A DNA stretch of 64,000 nucleotides. Origin: CBDHGY01 sp965263325 (lineage in GTDB: Bacteria; Pseudomonadota; Alphaproteobacteria; Caulobacterales; Hyphomonadaceae). The notes below the pieces were generated by a model. The model did not search any database. It had not been told where the DNA came from and saw only the letters and a list, made by a program, of their open reading frames with translations. Shown here one piece after another: positions 18,726 to 26,758 of this stretch. Location of the stretch: positions 1,426,001-1,490,000 of the forward strand of contig CBDHGY010000002.1 of the NCBI GenBank assembly GCA_965263325.1, in the 5' to 3' direction. The position numbers and the translations under genes were made by a program. The first letter of the stretch is position 1. Each line of letters begins with the position of its first letter.

Positions 18726-19333
18726 CGCTGCGCAAATGGCGCAAGCAAAGGCTTAAAGATCTTACCACCGGTCTGGCCAACTTTCATCGCGCGGGTAAGA
18801 TGCTTCAGGATGATTTCGTCGAGCTCATCGCCATCTGCACCATCCGTCCATGCAAAAACGATGGGTGGCAAACTCGCCGCTAAGATCCCGCGTTTGGAGT
18901 ACTTATTATAGTCCGTGCTGGTGTCTCCAATTCCGGACCAGATCGCATCGGCAACCGACCATGCCCGTCCCGCTGCAGGCCCCGTTCGCCATGGCAGAAA
19001 TGCGCGCTGCGCGGCGCGGCGAACTGGCTCGCGGTGCGGATCAAGCGCATCGAGCCACAGTCGCACACCGAGCGCCACCGAGCCGCGCACGCCAAGATCA
19101 GAGAGATCGGCTTCGTCGAGACCTGCCAAGAGCGCGCCTTCGGCCCGATCAAAAAAGTGATTGAGAAGATCCAGGATACCGCCGGGAGCAGCAAGTGCTT
19201 GCTCTTGCTTGCTCAATCCAGCTTCTTTTGCGGCGATTTCAGCTGATTCTCGTGTCCAACCGTCAAATGCCACATGCGGCAGGAGGGCTTCAAGCCAGCG
19301 GTTCTTGAGCTCAATACTCGGGATTTTTGCCAT
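18722..19333 (-). CDS. COQ9 family protein (ubiquinone biosynthesis)
   Basis: About 203 residues. Conserved COQ9 features: RWLEALLPHVAFDGWTRES at the N-terminus, LFxxG-type AAPGGILDLLNHFFDRAEGAL, LRVxxRL-like SVALGVRLWLDAL, and AIWSGIGDTSTDYNKYSKRGILAASLPPIVFAW, which matches the W...GD.S.DFN.YTKR..L..V...T block. COQ9 is a lipid-binding TetR-fold protein that helps COQ7 in ubiquinone synthesis. The frame is open well upstream, but the ATG at 19333 has AGGT close by and gives the normal family N-terminus. It is divergent from rpsU, an order I recall in other alphaproteobacteria. Confidence 0.9.
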   Translation of the reverse strand: MAKIPSIELKNRWLEALLPHVAFDGWTRESAEIAAKEAGLSKQEQALAAPGGILDLLNHFFDRAEGALLAGLDEADLSDLGVRGSVALGVRLWLDALDPHREPVRRAAQRAFLPWRTGPAAGRAWSVADAIWSGIGDTSTDYNKYSKRGILAASLPPIVFAWTDGADGDELDEIILKHLTRAMKVGQTGGKIFKPLLAPFAQR

Positions 19334-19464
19334 TTCAGACCTGCAGATTCTTGCGTGGTTATTGGGGCTAGGCATAGCTAACCGCCCATGATATAGGCGC
19401 GTTTTGGAATTTAAATAGATGCTAACGGCGTGCCATAAGCGCGCCAACCCATGGAGAATGTCTC

Positions 19465-19680
19465 ATCGTACAGATTATCGTCCGCGACAATAATGTGGAT
19501 CAGGCCCTACGCGCGCTGAAGAAAAAAATGCAGCGCGAAGGTCTTTTCCGCGAAATGAAGTCTCGCAACTACTTCGAAAAGCCATCTGAGAAGCGCGCTC
19601 GCCAAAAGGCTGAAGCTGTTCGCCGCGCTCGGAAACTGGCTCGCAAACGCGCCCAGCGCGAAGGCCTGATCAGCAAATAA
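19465..19680 (+). CDS. rpsU: 30S ribosomal protein S21, apparent AUC start codon
   Basis: The frame encodes VQIIVRDNNVDQALRALKKK and continues as a full S21 ending in LARKRAQREGLISK. S21 is a small-subunit protein near the anti-Shine-Dalgarno region of 16S rRNA. Homologues begin M-V-Q-I/V-x-V-R-D-N-N; the codon in the Met position here is ATC at 19465, with GGAG (19453-19456) 8 nt upstream. The only in-frame canonical start is GTG at 19495, which would remove ten conserved residues and has no ribosome-binding site. The nearby ATG at 19458 is in another frame and reaches a stop after 11 codons. ATC is a permitted though rare initiator in the bacterial code. Confidence 0.85.
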   Translation: MVQIIVRDNNVDQALRALKKKMQREGLFREMKSRNYFEKPSEKRARQKAEAVRRARKLARKRAQREGLISK

Positions 19681-19684
19681 AGTG

Positions 19685-19700
19685 TTTCCCGAAAGGGAAA
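19685..19700 (+). other. Short hairpin with GNRA-type loop after rpsU
   Basis: TTTCCC-GAAA-GGGAAA is a perfect 6-bp stem capped by a GAAA tetraloop, starting 5 nt after the rpsU stop and 12 nt before the terminator stem. GNRA loops stabilise RNA hairpins, so it may protect the rpsU mRNA 3' end or be a protein or RNA contact. Confidence 0.55.
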
Positions 19701-19712
19701 GGGCAGTGAAGG

Positions 19713-19742
19713 AAAGCCCCGCCAATGAGGCGGGGCTTTTTC
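19713..19742 (+). terminator. Rho-independent terminator of rpsU
   Basis: AAAGCCCCGCC / GGCGGGGCTTT is a perfect 11-bp inverted repeat with the 5-base loop AATGA, followed by TTTC. It ends the rpsU transcript and separates it from the convergent ABC-2 permease gene. Confidence 0.93.
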
Positions 19743-19761
19743 TTATGTGCTGAACGAATGA

Positions 19762-21090
19762 CTAATCGATTGGGCCTGCAGATTTGGCTTTCATCCCCGG
19801 TATCAAATTCCGGAACCACGTACCGACATCCGACATGCCCGCCCCGTTCACCGCCCCTGCGCGGTAAACCCGGGTTGCGATCCAGAGGATAATGATCGTG
19901 GACAGAACCATAAGTCCCATTTGAGCAACGACTTCCCACATCGGTGGATCGATTGGCATCCGCAAGATGAGCAGGAAGGGCGTGAAGAATGGTACCCACG
20001 TCATCATCTGAACGAGCGACGAGTCCGGGTTCTCGATCGAGATTGCACCAATCGCCAGCGGTGCCATCAAGAGGATGATCAGCGGCGTCATGAGTGTCTG
20101 AGCCTCTTGCACGGTGTCACACAATGACCCAACCGCCAGGAATAGCGCGCCGTACATCAAATAACCGAGCACGAAACTGATGAGCGCCGGTATTGCAATG
20201 CTCGGTTGGATGGCTTCGGACACGGCAGACAGGATCCCGCCTACCAGCTCTGGCGACAGGCTAGAGGACACATAAGTCGTAAACAGCGTCCCGCCGACGA
20301 GCCAGAAACTGGTCAGCGTCACAGATACACCAAGGACCGCGAGCAATTTGCCTGCGAGCAATTGCGGCAGCTTCACCGATGTCAGCAAAGTATCGAAGAT
20401 CTTATTTGAGCGCTCTTCGATCGTGCCCATGAGGAGATAATTCACTACCGAAAAGATCATGATCCAGAGGAAGAAGGCGATAATGATCGATACCACGCGC
20501 GGAATATCATCTTGCATCGTTCGATCTGTGCTAACGCCCTCCTCTGCTGCGCGCGGAACTTTTTGCTGAAGTTTGGCTTCGGCACGCTCAGCCTGTTTGA
20601 GGATATCCAGATCAACCCCTTGTTCTGAGAAGACCTGGCGCTGCGCCAATACTTCGATCGTGTCTCTGATCTTTCCATTCGAAATGCCGGCACCCGCCGT
20701 TTTTTCCCAATGCTCGACAGTGCGACCATCAGCTGAAACGTAAATTATCGACGAAACTTCAAGCGGCCCTTCTTTTCCATCAACGCGCTCGCCTGAGAGC
20801 ATGAATTCGGAAATATCGTCGCTGGACGAGATTGGAATTTCCACACGGAAGGTGCGGGCGTTCGATGTATCGAGAAAACTGCCCCTGAGCTGTTTTTCGA
20901 GTTCTTGCGTGAACGTATCGCCCTGCTCAATGACTGCATAATACTTCGCTGACGTTGCGCTTTGAATAAGGCTCGGGGCCATCGCCCCAAGCCCCATAAG
21001 GAGCGGCGTGAGCAACATACCAATCCAGAAACCAATTGAGGTCACGTAACCAAGATAGTCCCGGCGCGCGACGAGATAGATAGACCGCAT
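19762..21090 (-). CDS. ABC-2 type transporter permease (NatB-like)
   Basis: A 442-residue membrane protein: one N-terminal helix (about 15-40), a large extracytoplasmic domain (about 45-205), then five or six C-terminal helices (from about residue 210; VVSIIIAFFLWIMIFSVVNYLLMGTIEERSNKIFDTLLTS...). The E-E-R-S-N-K-I-x-D-x-L-L-T-S block is the coupling region typical of the ABC-2/NatB permeases that pair with a DrrA/NatA-type ATPase. It probably exports a drug, ion or lipid; substrate not shown. Its ATG overlaps the ATPase stop by one base (TGATG), so the two are coupled. Confidence 0.92.
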   Translation of the reverse strand: MRSIYLVARRDYLGYVTSIGFWIGMLLTPLLMGLGAMAPSLIQSATSAKYYAVIEQGDTFTQELEKQLRGSFLDTSNARTFRVEIPISSSDDISEFMLSGERVDGKEGPLEVSSIIYVSADGRTVEHWEKTAGAGISNGKIRDTIEVLAQRQVFSEQGVDLDILKQAERAEAKLQQKVPRAAEEGVSTDRTMQDDIPRVVSIIIAFFLWIMIFSVVNYLLMGTIEERSNKIFDTLLTSVKLPQLLAGKLLAVLGVSVTLTSFWLVGGTLFTTYVSSSLSPELVGGILSAVSEAIQPSIAIPALISFVLGYLMYGALFLAVGSLCDTVQEAQTLMTPLIILLMAPLAIGAISIENPDSSLVQMMTWVPFFTPFLLILRMPIDPPMWEVVAQMGLMVLSTIIILWIATRVYRAGAVNGAGMSDVGTWFRNLIPGMKAKSAGPID

Positions 21091-22076
21091 CAGGCTGCCT
21101 CCCCTGTTTGAGCTCCGGACTGAAAGGCTCCAGCACCTTTGTAGGACGCATCAAGATCAGCAGCTTCCGCCTCACTAACGAGCGACACAAACACATCCCG
21201 CAAGCGGGCCTCTTCCGGTGCAAAAGCTTTGATGGGAACGCCCGCGCTAATGGTCGTTCTCAACAAGTCGCCCGCATCCTGGCCATTTGGCAGCTCTACG
21301 CGCCACTCGCCTTCCTCGCCGTCCCGGCGGGCCTCGAAAGGCGTCGATTGAAGAGCGGCACCGAGATCAAACGTGCCGTCGACGGTTACTTTCGCCGCAC
21401 GTCCCAGCGCATCGTAGGCGTCCTGCAGCGTGCCATCGAAAACTTTACGGCCCCGCGCCATCATGATGATGGAATCGCAGAGGCGCTCAGCGTGTTCCAT
21501 AACATGTGTTGAGAACATGATGGTCACGCCTCTCTGATGCTCCTCGCGTATCAGCTCTTCGAGACCCTGCTGATTGACGGGGTCGAGCCCGGAAAAGGGT
21601 TCGTCGAGAATAAGGAAATCAGGTCGGTGGGCGAGCGATGACAGGATCTGTACCTTTTGCGCCATACCTTTCGAGAGCTTTGAAATCCGCTCTTTTCCGA
21701 AACCAGCAAGGCCCGCGGTTTCGAGCAATTGATCTGCGCGGCGATAAGCCTTTGACTTCGACATGCCCTTAAGGCGCGCGAAATAAGCAATGATCGAACG
21801 CGGATTCATTTTCTTATAAAGGCCGCGTTCTTCCGGAAGAAATCCAACACGGTTCAGCACCGTGACATTCGGCTTCTCACCGAAAAGCTCGATCTCACCC
21901 TGGTCCGGCGGCATTACGCCCAATGCCATGCGAAGGCTGGTCGACTTGCCAGCACCATTTGGCCCGAGAAACCCGACGATCGATCCCTTCGGAACCAACA
22001 GGGTTAAATCGTCGACAGCGGTAAACGACCCGAACCTTTTTGTCAGGTTCGTGAGTTGAAGGGGTGTATCAGACAT
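21090..22076 (-). CDS. ABC transporter ATP-binding protein (NatA/DrrA-like) with C-terminal DUF4162-type domain
   Basis: About 328 residues. Walker A is GFLGPNGAGKSTSLRM, the signature ISKLSKGMAQKVQ (an SKG variant of the usual LSGGQ), Walker B is PDFLILDEPFSGLDPVN, and the H-loop is MFSTHVMEHAERL. After the ATPase core (about 1-220) comes a roughly 90-residue tail like DUF4162 of NatA-type proteins. It powers the permease encoded downstream. The ATG at 22076 has GGGAGG 6 nt upstream, which decides against an ATG nine codons earlier. Confidence 0.95.
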   Translation of the reverse strand: MSDTPLQLTNLTKRFGSFTAVDDLTLLVPKGSIVGFLGPNGAGKSTSLRMALGVMPPDQGEIELFGEKPNVTVLNRVGFLPEERGLYKKMNPRSIIAYFARLKGMSKSKAYRRADQLLETAGLAGFGKERISKLSKGMAQKVQILSSLAHRPDFLILDEPFSGLDPVNQQGLEELIREEHQRGVTIMFSTHVMEHAERLCDSIIMMARGRKVFDGTLQDAYDALGRAAKVTVDGTFDLGAALQSTPFEARRDGEEGEWRVELPNGQDAGDLLRTTISAGVPIKAFAPEEARLRDVFVSLVSEAEAADLDASYKGAGAFQSGAQTGEAA

Positions 22077-22244
22077 TTGCGGCCTCCCTGAAGCTGACAA
22101 CATATGTCGAAAAACGATAAATACTAGGGGCCGTCAAAAAAATGCGCTTTGCCCCAAAACAAGCAAAAGTTCGCCTATAGGGCGAGTATCCGTCCGAATC
22201 TGATGTGAGTATTCAGCAAGGTCTCACGCAAAAAGTGAAACGTC

Positions 22245-22547
22245 TCAGAGCAGCCAAGCCGAGATGCCGATGATAATCTGCACGACAACAGCAAGCGCAG
22301 CCAGGCCGATCACACTCGCCACCCAAGCGCCGCCCATGTTCATCGCAAGACCGCCCACAATAGCTGCGCCAGCAATCAAGACCAGCGCCACCAGCCATGG
22401 CATTCCCATCGTCAGTGTGAAGGTCGCATAGGCTACAATCATCATTACGATCGCGCCGAACCACAGAGATCCCTTCATGAAATTGGACCAGGTTTTCGAC
22501 TGCTCCGAAATATCCATTTCACCGTGCGTGTAATCTGCCGTCGCCAT
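22245..22547 (-). CDS. aa3-type cytochrome c oxidase subunit IV-like membrane protein
   Basis: About 100 residues. The N-terminus GEMDISEQSKTWSNFMKGSLWFGAI matches the small alphaproteobacterial aa3-oxidase subunit IV (xMDIxEQxKTFxxFMK followed by a membrane helix). Family members usually stop after one helix of about 50 residues; here two further hydrophobic helices follow (MPWLVALVLIAGAAIVGG and WVASVIGLAALAVVVQIIIG), so it is an extended version. No other oxidase gene is near. The ATG at 22547 has AAGGAAAG upstream; the frame extends further but that part looks non-coding. Confidence 0.82.
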   Translation of the reverse strand: MATADYTHGEMDISEQSKTWSNFMKGSLWFGAIVMMIVAYATFTLTMGMPWLVALVLIAGAAIVGGLAMNMGGAWVASVIGLAALAVVVQIIIGISAWLL

Positions 22548-22679
22548 TGAGCTTTCCTTGGTTTTGACACTTTTTGTTATCGCTGCTCTGGTGTGAACGT
22601 CAAGCAGCAAGACGCGCGCTTTTTGACACGGGGATATGAAATCCGCGTGAACAGGCAATTTCGCGAAAGAATTAGGCAA

Positions 22680-23828
22680 TCAGATCGATATGGAACGCAC
22701 CGTTTCACTATTCGGGAAGACCTGCCGAGCCAATGCAGCCGGCTCAAACCCAAATTGCCGCTCAAGCAGAGTTTTGAAAAGGCTGCGCAGATCACTGGCA
22801 GCGCGAAGATCACGCGCTTCATATAAGTCGCTGGGGCCCAATCCTGGCCAATCGCCAAGCATCTTGCCGCCCGATATTGCTCCTCCGAGCAAAAAAGCTG
22901 CGCCGGCTGTCCCATGATCGGATCCACGGGTCCCATTCTGGCGAACAGTACGGCCAAACTCTGTGACGATCGCAATCGCTGTTGTTTGCCAAACCTCGCC
23001 AAGCTCCTTCTTGAGGGCCGCGATGCCTTGATCAAGTTGGCCGAGACGGTTGGCCAGCACACCTGGCTGGTTTGCATGTGTATCCCAGCCATTCACCGGA
23101 ACGACAGCAATGTCGGGACCACCATCCGTCGACAGCAGCCGCCCTGCGGCAGTCAGCGATTGTACCGCTGGATTACCGCGCCGGTTTGCCTGCATATTAC
23201 CGCCCGCGATATCGCCGAGCGCAACGGCTTCCTGCAATGCCGGGCCGAGTAACTCGTCGCTCTCGTAGAGCCGCATCAGACGCGCAATCGTGTCATCATC
23301 TGCTTCCGAAAGGGCTGGGGGTGACCACGTTGCTGCACGCGCAGCACCGCGCAAGATAAGCGGCGCAGAGGGACCGATTGAAACGGCGCTAAGCGGCTGG
23401 GGAGCAAATTGCAGCGCCCGGTTCAACCATCCATCGCTCGTTACATCCTCTGTCGTTCCCGCTTCAAGCAGGTCTTGGGCGAGGAAATGCGAGCGGTCGC
23501 GGTAAGGCCCGGCAACCGCATGCAGCACGGAGGCTTCACCCGCACGAAACAGATCGTGCAGTGTCGCAAGTGACGGATGCAAAGCAAATCCGTCTTTAAG
23601 GGGATTTGCGTTTTCGGGAATAAGGTCTTTCCGAAGAGCGCGTATATGACGGTCATCGAGTTTCGGAACCGCGGCCAAGCCGTCGAGCGCGCCGCGAAGA
23701 ATGATGACAATCAGTTTCTTATTATGCGCTGCGCTTTGACCAAATGCCGTTCGCGTTGAAGCCAAGGTAAGTGCGCCTATTCCGAGCAAGGCAGACCGGC
23801 GAGAAAGTTTCAGTGTTCGGCGTGTCAT
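22680..23828 (-). CDS. DUF1501 domain protein, Tat-exported
   Basis: About 382 residues. A twin-arginine signal (LSRRSALLGIGALTLASTRTAFG) directs it through Tat. The body matches DUF1501 (an alkaline-phosphatase-like fold): KKLIVIILRGALDGLAAVP early, DRSHFLAQDLLEAG, VVPVNGWDTHANQ and TIAIVTEFGRTVRQNGTRGSDHGTAGAAFLLGG. Paired with DUF1800 it is a recurrent two-gene unit in many bacteria; the biochemical role is unsettled. Translation likely begins at the ATG at 23828; its GGAGG overlaps the last codons of the DUF1800 gene, indicating coupled translation. Confidence 0.9.
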   Translation of the reverse strand: MTRRTLKLSRRSALLGIGALTLASTRTAFGQSAAHNKKLIVIILRGALDGLAAVPKLDDRHIRALRKDLIPENANPLKDGFALHPSLATLHDLFRAGEASVLHAVAGPYRDRSHFLAQDLLEAGTTEDVTSDGWLNRALQFAPQPLSAVSIGPSAPLILRGAARAATWSPPALSEADDDTIARLMRLYESDELLGPALQEAVALGDIAGGNMQANRRGNPAVQSLTAAGRLLSTDGGPDIAVVPVNGWDTHANQPGVLANRLGQLDQGIAALKKELGEVWQTTAIAIVTEFGRTVRQNGTRGSDHGTAGAAFLLGGAISGGKMLGDWPGLGPSDLYEARDLRAASDLRSLFKTLLERQFGFEPAALARQVFPNSETVRSISI

Positions 23829-23834
23829 CTTCAA

Positions 23835-25205
23835 TTACCTCCGCTGGAATTCCGGGCTCATCAGCGCAAGCGTCAGGCCCTGCGCATTGCTTTCGGCGCG
23901 TGAGATCCAAAGTTTCGTGTCGGTGCTTGCAAGCGGTCCTAGCGCGCCGTCTAAAAAAGCACTCGCATTCATATGGGACTGACCGCGCTGCCCAGCGCGG
24001 TTGGCCCACTCCAATCGTTTTTTGATCGCATCGGGGCCCGCCCAGTCATCCGCCTTGTCCGGCCAGCCTTCGGGGGCGGGCGCAGCAAACGGAGCCTGGC
24101 CAAGAGACTGATAGATTTTTCGTAAGTCGCGAACCTGGCCGTATACCGGGACTTCACCAAGCGCCCTCGCTGACGATATCAGCAGTTCTTCGGGTGTTTT
24201 CAGTTTCTGCGACTCCGGCAGCCATGCCTCATCCAAATGGATAATCGCGCGCGCCAATTCTTTGAGGTCGCCATCTGTTTTTAGAAAAATAAGTTTGATC
24301 TTTTCGATCACAGAGGCCGGCGGTTTATCAGATACAAAATGCCGGGCGAGTTTCGTAGCAATATGCTCAGCCGTTGAGGGGTGCTTTGCGAGATCTGACA
24401 AAACCGCTTTTGCCTGCCCCGCGCCGTCCTGACGGTAACGTGTGCCTAAAACGGTCTGATCGCCGGGCTCGTGAATACGCGGTTCAAAGATCACTTTCCC
24501 AAACCCGGACGAGCGCAGGGGCGGGCCAGCAATTGTCCACCCCGTCAGCGCCTTCGCGAAGGCTTCGACGTCATCTTGCGCATACCCACCGCCAACGCCG
24601 AGCGTGTGAAGTTCCAGAACTTCGCGCGCGAGATTTTCATTCAGGCCGACCTTGCGGCGCTTGGCAATCCGCGTTGAAGGGCCAATGGATCGATGGTTGT
24701 CGAGGTAAAGCAACATCGCGGCATGGAATGTGGATGCAAAGAGCAAAGTCTCAAAAGAACCGAATGCGTTTTCGCGGATCGCTTCGCGTTCAAATGCGCC
24801 GACAAGTCCAAGTGTTTCGAATTTGCGAGACGAAACAGTGAAATGATTGCTCCAAAACCTCACCCAGCGCTCCAGAAACCCGTGCTGCGTTTTCATCGCG
24901 TGCGAATTGCGAGCCTCGATTTCCGTAATGAGGTTTTGCGTCAATGAGCGGCGAAGCTTCCGGCGATTATCATTTGCTTCAGCCCCGGATCGGCGAACGT
25001 TTCTCATTTCGCGGCGGGCAGCGATGAATTGCGCTGCGATGTCATCGGTTGATTTCAGATCAGAGCTGTTGATCCTTGCCTTATGCGGTGCCGACAACTG
25101 CGCTTCCAGCCAGCCGCGTGCATCATTGCCGACGTCCTCGATCTCACCCATTCGAGCGCCAATTCCAAAGCGTGTCACGGCAATCGCGGCGTCTTGAGAT
25201 GACAT
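23835..25205 (-). CDS. DUF1800 domain protein
   Basis: A 456-residue DUF1800 protein: AIAVTRFGIGARMGEI at the N-terminus, then LVTEIxAR-like LITEIEARNSHAMKTQHGFLERWVRFWSNHFTVS, NENLAREVLELHTLGVGGGYAQDDVEAFAKALTGWTI, and the late YGQVRDLRKIYQSLGQAPFAAPAPEGWPD. All of these are family-typical (W.NHF and NENxARExxELxxxG). No signal peptide is evident, while its partner DUF1501 protein has a Tat signal; the complex may therefore be exported by hitch-hiking or this protein may stay inside. GGAGGAG precedes the ATG. Confidence 0.92.
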   Translation of the reverse strand: MSSQDAAIAVTRFGIGARMGEIEDVGNDARGWLEAQLSAPHKARINSSDLKSTDDIAAQFIAARREMRNVRRSGAEANDNRRKLRRSLTQNLITEIEARNSHAMKTQHGFLERWVRFWSNHFTVSSRKFETLGLVGAFEREAIRENAFGSFETLLFASTFHAAMLLYLDNHRSIGPSTRIAKRRKVGLNENLAREVLELHTLGVGGGYAQDDVEAFAKALTGWTIAGPPLRSSGFGKVIFEPRIHEPGDQTVLGTRYRQDGAGQAKAVLSDLAKHPSTAEHIATKLARHFVSDKPPASVIEKIKLIFLKTDGDLKELARAIIHLDEAWLPESQKLKTPEELLISSARALGEVPVYGQVRDLRKIYQSLGQAPFAAPAPEGWPDKADDWAGPDAIKKRLEWANRAGQRGQSHMNASAFLDGALGPLASTDTKLWISRAESNAQGLTLALMSPEFQRR

Positions 25206-25270
25206 CTTTAAAGCTCCTCCACGCTCTGTGTGTGAGGAGTGTAACGTGCGCCGGGCGATTATCCGTCGCC

Positions 25271-25708
25271 TTAATTCAGCTCGTTATCGTCTTTGGGTAT
25301 TTCGGGTGTGAGAGGCTCTGGAAGCGGAAGCGCCTCAATACCATCTTCTTCCAGCGCAGCAGATTCTTCCGGCGTCGTTTGACCCCAAATCGGACGCTGT
25401 TCAGAACTCCCGTCATGAATCGCACGCGCTTCATCGGCAAATTTGTCACCGACATAGTCGAAATTTTCTGAGATGTGCCGCTTGGCGCGGGAAATGAAGG
25501 TTTTCGCTGCAGCGCGCGCATCCTGACTGCGGGCCTTGTCCGTTCGCTTTACCGATGGGGCCATAATCGCTTTGCTGACGTCAGCACTGCCGCATACCGC
25601 GCACTCAACAAGGCCGCGCTTTTTCTGATCATCATAGCCAGCAGAATTGCTGAACCACGCCTCGAACTCAGCGTCGCAATCAGAACATATGAGCGCGTAC
25701 CGGATCAT
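25271..25708 (-). CDS. DUF1178 family protein
   Basis: A 145-residue protein starting MIRYALICSDCDAEFEAWFSNSAGYDDQ with CSDC, followed by LVECAVCGSADVSKAIMAP with CAVC. The two C-x-x-C pairs form a zinc-ribbon-like module, as in DUF1178 proteins (and the FmdB-like zinc-ribbon group). Function unknown. Its ATG overlaps the grxC stop by 4 bases, so it is the third gene of a comF-grxC-DUF1178 unit. Confidence 0.92.
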   Translation of the reverse strand: MIRYALICSDCDAEFEAWFSNSAGYDDQKKRGLVECAVCGSADVSKAIMAPSVKRTDKARSQDARAAAKTFISRAKRHISENFDYVGDKFADEARAIHDGSSEQRPIWGQTTPEESAALEEDGIEALPLPEPLTPEIPKDDNELN

Positions 25709-25962
25709 GTAGCCAGCAAGACGTCGAGTTTACCGGCGCGCTCAAGCGCCATCATGTCATCACAACCGCCAATGTGCGCATCATTGATAAAGATCTGCGG
25801 AAAGGTCGTTCCGCCGTTCGACCGCTGGACCATTTCACGCTTTTTTTCGGCGTTCATACCCGCATTCACCTTTTCAAAGTCAGCGCCCTTGTTCCGCAGC
25901 AGCGTAATCGCTCGCGTGCAGTACGGACAGAAATCGCGGTAATAAACCGTCACTTTGGCCAT
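25705..25962 (-). CDS. grxC: Glutaredoxin 3
   Basis: An 85-residue glutaredoxin. The active site is CPYC (residues 12-15) after VTVYYRDF. The TFPQIFIN cis-Pro motif and the glutathione-binding GGCDDMMAL follow. It reduces protein disulfides and mixed disulfides using glutathione in the cytosol. The frame opens further upstream, but the ATG at 25962 has GGAG 7 nt before it and gives the normal length. Confidence 0.95.
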   Translation of the reverse strand: MAKVTVYYRDFCPYCTRAITLLRNKGADFEKVNAGMNAEKKREMVQRSNGGTTFPQIFINDAHIGGCDDMMALERAGKLDVLLAT

Positions 25963-25987
25963 CGAGACACTCCAATTTATCAGAGGA

Positions 25988-26758
25988 CTATATAGTCGTG
26001 TCTCGTTCATGCACAACGCGGGCAACTGTCACGATGTCGACGCGCGCCGCTCCGGCTTTTTTCAGTGCCGACACACACGCAGAAACTGTAGCCCCTGTCG
26101 TCAACACATCATCCACGAGAACTATGTTGCGATCTTGAACATCCATTCGGCGCTTTTCGACAATTTCGAAGGCCCCGGCGACATTCCGCAATCGGGCACG
26201 CGCGCTGAGCCCGCCCTGGCTTTTTGTGTTTCTTTTGCGCCGCAGCAAGCCCGAGTGAAACGGCAAGTCGCTGCAGCGCCCGAGGGCCGCTCCCAGCCAG
26301 ATCGCCTGATTGTAGCCGCGCTGCGCCAATCTCGCCCTGTGCAACGGCACGGCTGTTACCATGTCGGCTTGCATGAGCACATCACTACCGGCCCGGTGCA
26401 TCCAACGCGCCATTGTCGACAGACCATCTCGCCGTCCCGCTCGCTTCAATGCAAGGATTGGCCGCGCCGAATGATCATCATAGACGAGCGCTGCGCGGGC
26501 TCTGTCCCATACCGGCTCGCTCGCCAGACAGGCTGCGCAAACCGCGCCGTGCCCACTGCTGACCTCCTGCGGACAACCGCAGCGCTCACAGACGGGGCCA
26601 GCAATAAACTCAAGTGCGCGAAAATCTTCAGGTGTCAGACAGGCACCATTGCCCGCTGGGCGATTGGTCACAATTGAACGGGTTGGCCACAGGGTTCCCG
26701 TAGCTTTTTCAACCGCTCGCTTGGAGACATCAAACATCCAGTCCATATGAAGGGTCAT
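25988..26758 (-). CDS. ComF family protein (phosphoribosyltransferase-like)
   Basis: A 256-residue protein with the ComF layout: an N-terminal zinc-binding segment (CERCGCPQEVSS...CAACLAS), a middle part (ARAALVYDDHSARPILALKRAGR) and a C-terminal PRTase domain with the PRPP loop IVLVDDVLTTGATVSAC. ComF is a helicase-loading/ssDNA-handling factor in natural transformation; in non-competent bacteria the paralogues are of uncertain use. It is followed by grxC 25 bp later. Its ATG shares the tetranucleotide CATG at 26756-26759 with the divergent methyltransferase start. Confidence 0.92.
   Translation of the reverse strand: MTLHMDWMFDVSKRAVEKATGTLWPTRSIVTNRPAGNGACLTPEDFRALEFIAGPVCERCGCPQEVSSGHGAVCAACLASEPVWDRARAALVYDDHSARPILALKRAGRRDGLSTMARWMHRAGSDVLMQADMVTAVPLHRARLAQRGYNQAIWLGAALGRCSDLPFHSGLLRRKRNTKSQGGLSARARLRNVAGAFEIVEKRRMDVQDRNIVLVDDVLTTGATVSACVSALKKAGAARVDIVTVARVVHERDTTI

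Noticed and set aside
19495..19680. rpsU starting at GTG 19495
   Set aside because: This loses ten conserved N-terminal residues of S21 and has no upstream Shine-Dalgarno.
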